DNA of 64,000 nucleotides from Pseudopedobacter sp044361595 (GTDB lineage Bacteria > Bacteroidota > Bacteroidia > Sphingobacteriales > Sphingobacteriaceae): the NCBI GenBank assembly GCA_044361595.1, contig JBIKIN010000018.1, positions 17,257 to 81,256 on the forward strand, given 5' to 3'. A model generated the notes under the pieces. That model did not search any database. It saw only the letters and a list, made by a program, of their open reading frames with translations, and was not told where the DNA came from. This document shows, in pieces, positions 43,312 to 53,160 of this stretch; the first letter of the stretch is position 1; each line of letters opens with the position of its first letter. A program made the translations under genes and the position numbers.

Positions 43312-45717
43312 CTAATTCCTCAACGGTTTCCCCTTAGTTATAATAGATTGAATTCTTTCTAAAGTCTTTTTCTCTCCGCAAAGCGATAAGAATGCTTCTC
43401 TTTCTAAATCCAGTAAATATTGTTCGGTTACGAAAGTAGGTGCTGATAAATCGCCACCGCACATGACATAAGCTAATTTTTGAGAGATTTTTTGATCGTG
43501 GTCTGAAATGTAATTTCCAGAACGCATGGTGTTAGCTCCTGCATACATCATTCCTAATCCGTATTTACCTAATACTTTAATATCGGTTCTTCTAACGGGT
43601 TGCGTATAACCTGCATTAGCTAGTTCTAAAGCCTTCTCTTTAGCATTGGCAATAAGCCTGCTCCTATTCATTGATATAGAAAACTTATCTTTTTGTAAAT
43701 AGCCTAAATCGTAAGCTTCTAAACCCGATGTTGAAACCTTAGCCATTGCAATGGTTAAGAATTTATCTTTTAATATATTTTGTTCTATTTGATCGGCTCC
43801 AAATTGGTCAGATGCTCTTAAAGCAAATTCTTTGGTTCCGCCTCCTCCAGGGATTAATCCTACACCAAACTCTACCAAACCCATATAAGTTTCGGCACTT
43901 AATTGAACGTGGTCGGCATGTAAAGTAAACTCGCATCCACCACCTAAAGCTAGATTATGTGGCGCAACTACTACCGGAATAGATGAATATCTAATTCGCA
44001 TCGAGGTGTTTTGAAACATCTTAATAGCCATATTTACCTCGTCCCATTCTTGCTCAACTGCCATCATAAAAATCATCCCCACGTTAGCACCAGCAGAGAA
44101 ATTAGCACCATCGTTTCCAATGACTAAACCTCTATAATCTTTCTCTGCGATATCTATGGCTTTATTAATTCCTGCTAAAACTTCGCCACCAATGGTATTC
44201 ATTTTAGTGTGGAATTCTAGGTTTAAAATACCATCGCCTAAATCTGTAAGCGTGGTTCCTGCATTTTTCCAGATGGTTTTATTTGCTCTAATATTATCCA
44301 AGACAATAAATGCATCCTGCCCTGGAATAGCTTTATAAGATTTTGAAGGAATATCGTAATAAGATTTATTTCCATTTTCGATTTTGTAGAAAGATGTATG
44401 TCCGGCTGCTAACATTTCGGTTACCCAAACTGCAGGAGTTTTCCCGTTTGCTTTCATCATTTCTACGCCTTCTTTAACACCTACGGCATCCCAAACTTCA
44501 AACGGACCTAGCTCCCATCCAAAACCTGCTCGCATGGCATCATCTATACGATAAGTTTCGTCTGATATTTCTGGAATACGATTAGAAACATATTCGAATA
44601 ATCCGGAAAAAGATATTCTAAAAAATTCCGCTGCTTTATCTTTTCCGGCTGCAAAAACCTTCATTCTTTGACGAAGATTTTCTACCGGTTTTGTAGCCTC
44701 TAAAGTGGCTGATTTAACTTTATTTTGTGAACGATATTCTAATGTCTTAAGGTCTAAGGCTAGAATCTCTGTTTTGCCATTAGCGTCTTTTGTTTTCTTG
44801 TAAAAACCTTGACCAGTTTTATCTCCCAGCCATTTGTTTTCTTGCATTTTCTTCACATACTCTGGTAAAACAAAAACTTCTTTTTGCTCGTCGTTTGGTA
44901 CGTTTTGCGCTAAACCGTTAGATACGTTAATCATGGTATCTAAACCTACCACATCTGTAGTACGGAAAGTTGCAGATTTTGGTCGGCCTAAAGCAGGACC
45001 AGTAAATTTGTCTACTTCTTCTACGGTTAAATCCATTTTTTCTACCAAATGCAATAGCGACATGATAGAGTAAACGCCTACTCGGTTTGCAATAAAAGCT
45101 GGCGTATCTTTACATAAAACAGTTGTCTTACCTAAAAATTTATCGCCATAATGCATTAAAAAATCAACAATTTCTGGATCTGTATTTGGCGTAGGAATAA
45201 TTTCTAGTAATTTTAAGTAACGTGGCGGATTAAAGAAATGCGTTCCGCAGAAATGCTTTTTAAAATCATCCGACCGTCCTTCGGCCATCATGTGAATAGG
45301 AATTCCAGAAGTATTAGAAGTGATTAAAGTCCCTGGTTTTCTAAACTTTTCTACCTGATCGTAAACTATTTTTTTGATATTCAAATTTTCTACCACGACC
45401 TCAATTGTCCAATCGCAATTGGCAATATCTTTCATATTGTCTTCAAAATTTCCAGTTTTAATTTTGTTTAAAACTGATTTATTATAGACAGGTGAAGGAT
45501 TGGATTTGGCTGCAAAAGCTAAAGCATCGTTCACTATTCTATTTCTAACAACAGGTTTTTCTAATGTTAAACCTTTAGCTTTTTCTGCATCGTTTAATTC
45601 TTTAGGAACGATATCTAAAAGCAAAACTTCTAATCCAATATTTGCAAAGTGACAGGCTATACGTGAACCCATAATCCCCGACCCTAGTACTGCTACTTTT
45701 TTGATTGTTCTTTTCAT
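43312..45717 (-). CDS. 3-hydroxyacyl-CoA dehydrogenase/enoyl-CoA hydratase fusion
   Basis: Bifunctional beta-oxidation enzyme of 801 residues. The NAD-binding dehydrogenase is N-terminal (VAVLGSGIMGSRIACHF, GSGIMG at 12-17; CGTHFFNPPRYLKLLEIIP). The crotonase domain is C-terminal (GLVIGNDGANFSAGANVGM; ALGGGCEFTLHADHVQLS; GLIPGGGGTKEF). This is the reverse of the E. coli FadB/FadJ order and is the usual form in Bacteroidetes. Both active sites look complete. It follows marR by 15 bases, so it is part of the MarR-controlled operon. Confidence 0.92.
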   Translation of the reverse strand: MKRTIKKVAVLGSGIMGSRIACHFANIGLEVLLLDIVPKELNDAEKAKGLTLEKPVVRNRIVNDALAFAAKSNPSPVYNKSVLNKIKTGNFEDNMKDIANCDWTIEVVVENLNIKKIVYDQVEKFRKPGTLITSNTSGIPIHMMAEGRSDDFKKHFCGTHFFNPPRYLKLLEIIPTPNTDPEIVDFLMHYGDKFLGKTTVLCKDTPAFIANRVGVYSIMSLLHLVEKMDLTVEEVDKFTGPALGRPKSATFRTTDVVGLDTMINVSNGLAQNVPNDEQKEVFVLPEYVKKMQENKWLGDKTGQGFYKKTKDANGKTEILALDLKTLEYRSQNKVKSATLEATKPVENLRQRMKVFAAGKDKAAEFFRISFSGLFEYVSNRIPEISDETYRIDDAMRAGFGWELGPFEVWDAVGVKEGVEMMKANGKTPAVWVTEMLAAGHTSFYKIENGNKSYYDIPSKSYKAIPGQDAFIVLDNIRANKTIWKNAGTTLTDLGDGILNLEFHTKMNTIGGEVLAGINKAIDIAEKDYRGLVIGNDGANFSAGANVGMIFMMAVEQEWDEVNMAIKMFQNTSMRIRYSSIPVVVAPHNLALGGGCEFTLHADHVQLSAETYMGLVEFGVGLIPGGGGTKEFALRASDQFGADQIEQNILKDKFLTIAMAKVSTSGLEAYDLGYLQKDKFSISMNRSRLIANAKEKALELANAGYTQPVRRTDIKVLGKYGLGMMYAGANTMRSGNYISDHDQKISQKLAYVMCGGDLSAPTFVTEQYLLDLEREAFLSLCGEKKTLERIQSIITKGKPLRN

Positions 45718-45732
45718 AAAAAATAAATATTT

Positions 45733-46167
45733 CTATTCTTGTTTATAATTGGTGGTTAATTCGTTAATAGTTTTCAAAGAATTAACTAATTGTGTCTTAT
45801 CTTTTTCTGAGATATGTTTGTTTAAATAATCGTTAAACTTTTTTACTACAACACGGGCTAAATGTCTTTTCTCTTTGCCAAGTGGCGTAAGTAATATCCT
45901 TACCGATCTTTTATCAGTTGCATGTTCTTCTTTATAAATTAAACCGTCGGCTTCTAGTGTTTTGAGCATTCTACTTAAACTGGTAGATTTTAATCCTAAT
46001 AAAGCAGCAACCTCAGAAACGGTAGTCCCCTCTATATCGTCTATATTGATAAGTAGGTAACCGATAGATTGTGTAATCCCAAACTCCGAAGCCAATTGAT
46101 TATAGGTATTAGCAATATTTTGCCAGGTAACTTTTAGAAAATAATCTATTGTTTCTTGATGTTTCAT
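45733..46167 (-). CDS. MarR-family repressor of the beta-oxidation operon
   Basis: 144-residue winged-helix regulator. The wHTH (VSEVAALLGLKSTSLSRMLKTLEADGLIYKE, about 55-85) and the wing (DKRSVRILLTPLGKEK) are typical MarR. First gene of a four-enzyme fatty-acid degradation operon, 15 bases before the FadJ-like gene. A palindrome overlapping its promoter is the likely autoregulatory site, and acyl-CoA is the probable inducer by analogy with other MarR-type fatty-acid regulators. Confidence 0.88.
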   Translation of the reverse strand: MKHQETIDYFLKVTWQNIANTYNQLASEFGITQSIGYLLINIDDIEGTTVSEVAALLGLKSTSLSRMLKTLEADGLIYKEEHATDKRSVRILLTPLGKEKRHLARVVVKKFNDYLNKHISEKDKTQLVNSLKTINELTTNYKQE

Positions 46168-46189
46168 TAAAGAATTTAAATTGGTATTT

Positions 46190-46228
46190 CAAATATAGGA
46201 ATCTTAAATTTACTATGCAAGCATAATA
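46190..46228 (-). promoter_or_regulatory. Promoter and MarR-type operator of the beta-oxidation operon
   Basis: The minus strand has TATATTTG (46197-46190), a perfect -7 box 22 nt before the marR start codon. About 20 nt upstream is the palindrome TACTATGCAAGCATAATA (46211-46228; perfect TATGC / GCATA arms), lying on the -33 position (CTTG instead of TTTG). A repressor bound there would block the promoter. No binding data; inferred from position and symmetry. Confidence 0.65.
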
Positions 46229-46336
46229 AATTTTAAAAATGTAAAAATGTTTTTGGATTAATAGTTGGGTTGTAAACCCGGTTTATCAAACTAAGTGGAT
46301 TAAATTCCTTATAAGCCTCAAAATATATAGCGATAA

Positions 46337-47806
46337 ATGATTTTATTAGTAGACGATAAACCTGAAAATTTATATGCACTTGAAAAATTACTTGAATCTA
46401 AAAACTTTAAAGTAGACACGGCAAACTCTGGAGAAGAGGCATTAACCAAAGTTTTAAGTAATGATTATAGATTAATTATTTTAGATGTTCAAATGCCAGG
46501 GATGGACGGTTTTGAGGTAGCCGAGCATTTATCTGGCTTTAAAAAATCTAAAGATATCCCAATTATCTTTCTATCTGCAGTTAATACAAACAAGCAATTT
46601 ATTACTAAAGGATATGCATCTGGAGGAATAGATTACATTACCAAACCTGTAGATCCAGACATACTGCTTTTAAAGGTTAACACCTTTGTAAGATTGTATG
46701 AACAAACCATAGCCTTAAAAAAAGTCCAAAAAAACCTACAGATTGAAATAGATGTACGGAAAAAAGTACAGTTAGAACTAAAAGAAAGAATAGAGCAATT
46801 ACATTATACTTTAGAGTCTTTACCTATAATTGCTTTTACAGCAGAGTGTGATGGAAAAATAGATTTTGTAAATCAAAGATGGTACAATTACTCCACAAAA
46901 AGTAATATTTTTCCTTTTACGCATCCACAAGATAAAAATATTGAAGAAGAATTTGCAAAAGCAATTAAAAGTGGAAATTCTATAGAATTAGAAGCTAGGT
47001 TAGCCAAACCAGATAAACTTGAATTTTGCTACCATCTAATAAAAATAGTTCCAATAATAGATAATAAAAAAATTAATAAATGGGTAGGTACATTTACTGA
47101 TATAGAAGACCAAAAGCGGATAGAGCATAAGAAAGATGAGTTTTTAAGTATTGCCAGCCATGAGCTTAAAACACCTCTTACAAGTATAAAAGCCTATGTT
47201 CAATTATTGTCTAGAGCTTTAAAAACAAATGTAAACCCTGAAGTTTCGGCTTATATTGATAAAGCACAAACTCAAATTTATAAATTGAATGAATTAATTG
47301 CCGACCTACTTGATATATCTAAAATAGAAAGTGGCGAATTGAAACTGAATATTAAAGCTTTTGACATTAAGAAATTGATAGAAAACTGCATAGAAACAAT
47401 CAAACATAACCATACTGATTGTGAAATTAATGTTGTTGGCAATGAGGATGAGTTGATAATTTTTGCAGATGAGGCTAGAATTGAACAAGTATTATTAAAT
47501 TATTGTACCAATGCCATCAAATACTCGCCAGAAAATAAGAATATGGTTATTTCAAGATCATTTGCCAATAACGAATTGTTAGTTAAAGTAAAAGACTATG
47601 GTATTGGAATTTCTCTAGATAAGCAAGCAAATGTTTTTAGTAAGTTTTATCGAGTAGAAGAATCATCTTTAAAATTTCAAGGTTTAGGTATTGGTTTATA
47701 TATATGCGCCGAAATCATCAAAAAACACCAAGGCAATTTTGGCGTAGTAAGTGAAGCCGGCCAAGGCTCAGAATTTTATTTTAAAATCCCCACAAAAGTA
47801 TCATGA
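46337..47806 (+). CDS. Receiver-PAS-histidine kinase
   Basis: 489-residue soluble signalling protein, first of a six-gene operon. N-terminal REC domain (VDDKPENLYALEKLL; phospho-Asp50 in LIILDVQMPGMDG; Lys in YITKP). A PAS-like sensor is at about 155-265 (LPIIAFTAECDGKIDFVNQRWY), followed by HisKA with His275 in ASHELKTPLTSIK. The HATPase boxes are NYCTNAIKYS, VKDYGIGI and GLGIGLYICAEII. REC at the front makes it a kinase that can be controlled by another kinase. Overlaps the next gene by 4 bases (ATGA). Confidence 0.92.
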   Translation: MILLVDDKPENLYALEKLLESKNFKVDTANSGEEALTKVLSNDYRLIILDVQMPGMDGFEVAEHLSGFKKSKDIPIIFLSAVNTNKQFITKGYASGGIDYITKPVDPDILLLKVNTFVRLYEQTIALKKVQKNLQIEIDVRKKVQLELKERIEQLHYTLESLPIIAFTAECDGKIDFVNQRWYNYSTKSNIFPFTHPQDKNIEEEFAKAIKSGNSIELEARLAKPDKLEFCYHLIKIVPIIDNKKINKWVGTFTDIEDQKRIEHKKDEFLSIASHELKTPLTSIKAYVQLLSRALKTNVNPEVSAYIDKAQTQIYKLNELIADLLDISKIESGELKLNIKAFDIKKLIENCIETIKHNHTDCEINVVGNEDELIIFADEARIEQVLLNYCTNAIKYSPENKNMVISRSFANNELLVKVKDYGIGISLDKQANVFSKFYRVEESSLKFQGLGIGLYICAEIIKKHQGNFGVVSEAGQGSEFYFKIPTKVS

Positions 47807-50800
47807 AAAAAACCAATAAATTCTTAAGTAGACTACAGTTAGGTTTTTCCATTTCCTTTATCATATTAATTTTTTCATCCACGCTTGCTTTTTTATCAAT
47901 TAAAAATTTGACGAAAAACCAAGATGAGGTAAAACATACTTTAGATGTTTTAAATGCTTTAAATGATGTTAGCATTAATCTTAAAGATAAAGTTATTGGT
48001 ATTAGAGGGCTATTATTATCAAAAGACGAAAGATTTGCACAGCCATTTTATAAAAGTAGAACGAATACAGATTCTTTACTATTTACTCTTAAAAATTTAG
48101 TAATTGACAACGATTTACAGGTTTCAAATACCAACAATTTAATTGAAAAATTAAAAACCTACGATAGCTATTTAGATCAAATTATTGAGGCTAAAAAACA
48201 AAAAAAAAACGTCTCTATTGAACAAATGGAAGTTGGAAAAGAAATGATGGAAGCTGCGCAGCAACAGATTAAATCAATGGTATCTGTTGAAAACAAACTC
48301 CTTTCAATTAAAACAGCAAATACTAATGACTCCTCTTCTCAAACACCCATTTTAATTGTAATATCATCTATTTTAGGACTTCTCATTACATTATTTTTTT
48401 ATTTTAGAATTAAAGAAGATTATAATGAGAGAAAACTATTGAATGAAATTCTAGAAAGCAACGAAGCGGAAACCAGCAAAAGCATTCTTAATATTGAAGA
48501 GATTGCTAAAGAAATATCACAAGGAAATTATAAAACTAGGGTTGAAACCGAGGGTTTAGGACTGTTAAGTGAGCTAAGTGTTTCTTTAAATGATATGGCT
48601 AACTCTTTAGAAAAATCTTTTGATGATTTAAACGATAACGAGTGGTTGCAAAAAGGCTTGGCTTCTATCAATAAAAGATTGGTTGGTAACATTAGTGTAA
48701 ACGAAGTTTGTGAGTATTCTCTTGATTTCTTGATTACCTATGGGCAATGCGAAACAGGTGCCATTTATCTTTTTGATGATGGCTTTTTAAAGCTTATAAG
48801 TACCAACAACAAGACTGCGCACATGAAAGAACAGTTTGCAGAAGGAGAAGGTTACTTAGGGCAAACTTTTAAAAATGTCGAGTTTAAAATGGTAAGTAAT
48901 TTAACCGATGATGATTTTAGCATAGGATTTTCTGCGGGTGAAATAAAAATAAAGCACCTTTTATTTCTACCAATTATAAGTGATGAAGGTTGTTTAGGCG
49001 TTGTTGAAATAGGCGGTAATTTAGCGTTTAGTGATATTGACATAGAGTTTCATCAAAAAAGTGTGACTACAATTAGCAATGTCATGCTATCTGCAATGGC
49101 AAGAAGAAAAATACAAAACCTATTGGAAGAAACACAAACACAAACGGAAGAATTACAAGTGCAACATAACGAGTTAGAGAACTTAAATGCGGAGTTAGAA
49201 GCACAAACGTTAAAGCTACAGGCATCAGAAGAAGAACTAAGGGTGCAACAGGAAGAACTTTTACAATCAAATTTAGAATTAGAAGAAAGATCAAAACTTT
49301 TAGAGGAGAAAAACCAATTAATTAGCGATAGAAATAAAGAAATACTTCAAAAAGCAGAAGAATTAGCTTTAAGCACAAAATATAAATCGGAGTTTTTGGC
49401 TAACATGTCTCACGAGTTAAGAACACCTTTAAACTCTATACTGCTGCTATCAAAATTAAATGCCGAAAATATAGAAGGTAATTTAACAGAAGATCAGGTT
49501 CAATCATCAGAAGTTATTGTAAATTCAGGGAATAACCTATTATCACTAATAGACGAGATTTTAGATTTATCAAGAATAGAAGCTGGTAAAATGCTTATCG
49601 ATAAAGCACCTCTTCAAATAGAAAAGTTTGTTGATCAACTCAAAGGGCTTTTTGCTCCCTTAGCAAGGGATAAAGACATTAAATTAGAAATTAATATAAA
49701 AAACCAAATAGAAAGTTTTGAAACTGACGATTTAAGGTTAGGGCAAGTATTAAAAAATCTAATTTCTAACGCTATTAAATTTACTCCAAAAGGCACTGTA
49801 ACCGTAAATATTTTTGAGAGTAATAAGAAAATTACTTTTGAAGTTATAGATACTGGTATAGGTATTTCTCAAGATAAATTGCAACTAATTTTTGAGGCAT
49901 TTCAACAAGCAGATGGTTCTACCAAAAGAAAATTTGGTGGTACGGGCTTAGGTCTATCTATAAGCAGAGAAATTGTAAAGTTATTAGGTGGTAAAATAAA
50001 TGTAGAAAGTAAAGAAGGAGAAGGAAGTAAATTCTACTTTACGATACCTATAAATGGAGAAGTAATTAAAGAAGAAATAGAAGAGGAAGAGATAGAAGAA
50101 AAGGAAATTAAAGTAATTGAACCTTTAAAGCATTATCAATCTAGTTTTATTGCCTCAAAAATACCTGCCGAAATAGAAGACGACCGCTCTAATATTAAAG
50201 AAAATGACCAAGTTATTTTAATTGTAGAAGACGATACCATATTTGCTAAAATTTTGCTTGATAATGCCCGTAAAGAAAAATACAAAGGCATTGTTATAGT
50301 TAGAGGAGATTTAGTGCTATTTAACGCCATTCATTACAAACCAAAAGCTATTCTATTAGATATTGAATTACCAATAATGGATGGTTATGCTGTAATAGAA
50401 CAATTAAAATCCGATTCTAGAACAAAACATATTCCTGTACATATGATGAGCTCTCACCAGGCAAAGAAAGAAAGTTTAACAAGAGGTGCAGTAGACTTTA
50501 TCAATAAACCTTTTGCTATTGAGGATATGAAATCTGTTTTCGCAAAAATTGAAACAGCCTTAAATAAGTATCCTAAAAAAGTACTAATTGTAGAAGAAAA
50601 TACTAAGCATGCCACGGCCTTGTCTTACTATTTAAGTAGTTTCAATATCAATACAGAAATTAAAAGTTCCGTATTAGACAGTACGCAAGCTCTTCAAAAT
50701 AAAGATATTGACTGTGTAATTTTAGACATGGGAGTGCCTTATGAAAGTGGTTATGAAACATTAGAAACCATTAGAAATAATAAAGGTTTGGAGGGCTTAC

Positions 50801-51381
50801 CCATAATTGTTTTTACAGGTAAAAATATATCTAAAGTTGAAGAATTAAAAATTAAACAATATGCCGACTCTATAGTAGTAAAAACTGCACATTCTTACCA
50901 AAGAGTTTTAGACGAAGTAGGCTTATTCTTACACCTTGTAGATGATAGACCAGCCATTAAAGACGAGAATAGTTTGAAGAAACTTGGCATTCTTACCGAG
51001 GTAATAAAAAACAAAAAAGTTCTTATAGCTGATGACGATGTTAGAAATATATTCTCTCTTTCTAAAACACTAGAGAAATATCAAATGCAAATTGTGAGTG
51101 CTATAGATGGTAGGCAAGCAATAGAAAAATTACAAGAAAACCCAGATATAGATATCGTTTTAATGGATATCATGATGCCAGAAATGGATGGATATGAAGC
51201 TATATCTGCAATTAGGGCTAATCCAAAATTTAAATATTTACCAATTATAGCGGTAACCGCGAAAGCCATGTTGGGCGATAGAGAGAAATGTATTAAAGTA
51301 GGGGCCTCTGACTATATAAGCAAACCGGTTGATTTAGACCAACTGCTTTCTTTACTTAGGGTTTGGTTATATAAAGCATAG
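47803..51381 (+). CDS. CHASE3-HAMP-GAF hybrid histidine kinase with three receivers
   Basis: 1192-residue membrane sensor. Order: TM helix about 14-34; CHASE3-like extracellular domain (IKNLTKNQDEVKHTLDVLNA and IGIRGLLLSKDERF); TM about 184-204; HAMP; GAF about 285-425; long coiled coil rich in Glu, Gln and Leu (about 430-535). HisKA follows with His537 in ANMSHELRTPLNSI, then HATPase (NLISNAIKFTP, DTGIGIS, GGTGLGLSISREI). REC1 is at about 800-920, REC2 about 925-1040 and REC3 about 1065-1190 (LMDIMMPEMDGYEA). REC2 is degenerate but keeps its Asp (ILDMG) and a Lys. A phosphorelay hub, translationally coupled to its neighbour. Confidence 0.92.
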   Translation: MKKTNKFLSRLQLGFSISFIILIFSSTLAFLSIKNLTKNQDEVKHTLDVLNALNDVSINLKDKVIGIRGLLLSKDERFAQPFYKSRTNTDSLLFTLKNLVIDNDLQVSNTNNLIEKLKTYDSYLDQIIEAKKQKKNVSIEQMEVGKEMMEAAQQQIKSMVSVENKLLSIKTANTNDSSSQTPILIVISSILGLLITLFFYFRIKEDYNERKLLNEILESNEAETSKSILNIEEIAKEISQGNYKTRVETEGLGLLSELSVSLNDMANSLEKSFDDLNDNEWLQKGLASINKRLVGNISVNEVCEYSLDFLITYGQCETGAIYLFDDGFLKLISTNNKTAHMKEQFAEGEGYLGQTFKNVEFKMVSNLTDDDFSIGFSAGEIKIKHLLFLPIISDEGCLGVVEIGGNLAFSDIDIEFHQKSVTTISNVMLSAMARRKIQNLLEETQTQTEELQVQHNELENLNAELEAQTLKLQASEEELRVQQEELLQSNLELEERSKLLEEKNQLISDRNKEILQKAEELALSTKYKSEFLANMSHELRTPLNSILLLSKLNAENIEGNLTEDQVQSSEVIVNSGNNLLSLIDEILDLSRIEAGKMLIDKAPLQIEKFVDQLKGLFAPLARDKDIKLEINIKNQIESFETDDLRLGQVLKNLISNAIKFTPKGTVTVNIFESNKKITFEVIDTGIGISQDKLQLIFEAFQQADGSTKRKFGGTGLGLSISREIVKLLGGKINVESKEGEGSKFYFTIPINGEVIKEEIEEEEIEEKEIKVIEPLKHYQSSFIASKIPAEIEDDRSNIKENDQVILIVEDDTIFAKILLDNARKEKYKGIVIVRGDLVLFNAIHYKPKAILLDIELPIMDGYAVIEQLKSDSRTKHIPVHMMSSHQAKKESLTRGAVDFINKPFAIEDMKSVFAKIETALNKYPKKVLIVEENTKHATALSYYLSSFNINTEIKSSVLDSTQALQNKDIDCVILDMGVPYESGYETLETIRNNKGLEGLPIIVFTGKNISKVEELKIKQYADSIVVKTAHSYQRVLDEVGLFLHLVDDRPAIKDENSLKKLGILTEVIKNKKVLIADDDVRNIFSLSKTLEKYQMQIVSAIDGRQAIEKLQENPDIDIVLMDIMMPEMDGYEAISAIRANPKFKYLPIIAVTAKAMLGDREKCIKVGASDYISKPVDLDQLLSLLRVWLYKA

Positions 51382-51383
51382 TA

Positions 51384-51761
51384 ATGATGGATAACACAAC
51401 TCAAATATTAATAATAGATGATGACTATAGAAATTTATACGCTCTAAAAACGGTATTAAAATCTAGAAAATCACCATGTTTTACCGCCTTAAGTTTTAAT
51501 GATGCTTTAGAAATATTAGAAAATAATCCACAAATTAAAATCATCTTATTAGATATGATGATGCCGAATATAGATGGATATGAAGCATTAAAAATATTAA
51601 AAGGCAATCCAAAATTTAACCAAATACAGGTTATAGCGGTAACAGCACAAGCCATGTGGGGAGATAAAGAAAAATGTTTAGAAGCTGGTGCCCATAATTA
51701 TATATCTAAACCAATAGATATTTCTATTTTAATGAGTTTCATTAGTAACTACATAAAATGA
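51384..51761 (+). CDS. Single-domain response regulator
   Basis: 125-residue receiver with no output domain. Acidic pocket IIDDDYRNLYAL, phospho-Asp57 in IILLDMMMPNIDGYEAL, Thr in AVTAQAMWG and Lys in NYISKPIDI. Closely resembles REC3 of the preceding hybrid kinase, suggesting a duplication. Two bases after that gene, and overlapping cheR by 4 bases, so it is strictly co-expressed. Likely a phosphate shuttle or protein-binding output like CheY. Confidence 0.93.
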   Translation: MMDNTTQILIIDDDYRNLYALKTVLKSRKSPCFTALSFNDALEILENNPQIKIILLDMMMPNIDGYEALKILKGNPKFNQIQVIAVTAQAMWGDKEKCLEAGAHNYISKPIDISILMSFISNYIK

Positions 51762-52582
51762 TAGAAGCAGATATTATTAATGATGAAGAATTAGAAATCA
51801 TTTTAAACGAGGTTTTGTATAAGTATGGCTATGATTTTACCCAATACAGTAAAACATCTATTAAAAGAAGGTTAAACCGACTTTGCATCTTAGATAAACA
51901 TAAAAGTTTTGAAGAGTTAAAGTTTGCGATATTTAATAAACCAAATTACCTACAAAGATTTGTTGAAGAAATTACAGTAAATGTAACTGAAATGTTTAGA
52001 GATCCTTCATTTTATAAGGTTTTAAGAAACGATATCATTCCATTATTAGGCACACAACCTCATATTAGAATATGGTTAGCCGGCTGCTCTACTGGCGAGG
52101 AAGTGTATTCTATTGCCATTTTACTACACGAAGCAAAATTGATTCATAAAGCTGTTATTTATGCTACAGATATTAACCCTACAGTTTTAGAAAAAGCAAA
52201 TAATGGTGTTTACAATATCTCGCAAATGAAGTTATACTCAGAAAACTACATCAATAGTGGGGGAATTCAAGATTTTAGCGAATATTATACAGCCAATTAT
52301 TCTCATGTAAAATTTAGAGATTTTTTAAAAAAATCTGTTATTTACTCTACGCACAACTTAGTTTCTGATAGTTCATTTAACGAGTTCCAGTTAATCATTT
52401 GCAGAAATGTATTAATCTATTTCGACAAAAACTTACAAGAAAGAGTCTTCACTCTTTTTGATAATAGCATAGAGAAACTAGGCTTTTTAGCTTTAGGCTC
52501 TAAAGAAACCATTAGATATTCTGGTATTTCCAAAAAATACCAACCTATTAAAAATGAACGTATATGGAGAAAAACGAGCTAA
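51758..52582 (+). CDS. cheR: CheR-type methyltransferase
   Basis: SAM-dependent methyltransferase of the chemoreceptor-methylating family, 274 residues. N-terminal helical domain with YDFTQYSKTSIKRRLNRLC; the SAM site is LAGCSTGEEVYSIAI (109-115 core); also YATDINPTVLEKANNGVY and LIICRNVLIYFD. All catalytic features present. No methyl-accepting receptor gene is in the window, so the substrate may be one of the kinases of this operon or a distant receptor. Overlaps the next gene by 19 bases. Confidence 0.92.
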   Translation: MIEADIINDEELEIILNEVLYKYGYDFTQYSKTSIKRRLNRLCILDKHKSFEELKFAIFNKPNYLQRFVEEITVNVTEMFRDPSFYKVLRNDIIPLLGTQPHIRIWLAGCSTGEEVYSIAILLHEAKLIHKAVIYATDINPTVLEKANNGVYNISQMKLYSENYINSGGIQDFSEYYTANYSHVKFRDFLKKSVIYSTHNLVSDSSFNEFQLIICRNVLIYFDKNLQERVFTLFDNSIEKLGFLALGSKETIRYSGISKKYQPIKNERIWRKTS

Positions 52583-53148
52583 ATAAATCTATAGATTTAT
52601 TAGTAATTGGCGGCTCTGCAGGCTCTTTTAGTATATTAATGGAGTTAATACCCCTCATAAAACCACAAATATCTTTTCCAATTTTAATAGTTTTACATCG
52701 TAAAAGTAGTATTCAAACCTCTATAGCAGATATATTTAATAAAAAAACAACCTTACAAGTATTTGAGTGCGAGGACAAAGAAACCTTGCTCCCCAATAAT
52801 ATTTATTTTGCCCCAGCAGATTATCATATCATGATAGAAAAAGACAATAGCATCTGCTTAGACTACTCAGAAAAAATAAACTATTCTAGACCCGCAATAG
52901 ATATTACCTTCAAATCTGCCTCGCAAATTTATCAATCTAGATTAGCCGCTATATTATTATCAGGTGCTAATAATGATGGTGCAAAAGGTTTAGAATATAT
53001 TCATCAAAATTTTGGAACAACTATTGTACAAAATCCCGCAACTGCAGAGGTAGAAAATATGCCAGCCTCGGCAATTAAGCTATTTAAGCCCACTTATGTG
53101 GCTAACGTAGCTGATATGGCTCATTTAATTAATAATTTCAACACATAA
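52564..53148 (+). CDS. cheB: CheB-type methylesterase domain protein
   Basis: 194 residues: only the catalytic CheB domain, without the N-terminal receiver of classical CheB. Ser18 in GGSAGSFSIL, His45 in VLHRKSS and Asp138 in SGANNDGAKGL form the esterase/deamidase triad. It lacks its own receiver, so control must come from elsewhere. Overlaps cheR by 19 bases, a pairing that keeps both activities at equal level. Confidence 0.9.
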   Translation: MEKNELNKSIDLLVIGGSAGSFSILMELIPLIKPQISFPILIVLHRKSSIQTSIADIFNKKTTLQVFECEDKETLLPNNIYFAPADYHIMIEKDNSICLDYSEKINYSRPAIDITFKSASQIYQSRLAAILLSGANNDGAKGLEYIHQNFGTTIVQNPATAEVENMPASAIKLFKPTYVANVADMAHLINNFNT

Positions 53149-53160
53149 GATTGTTTTAAC

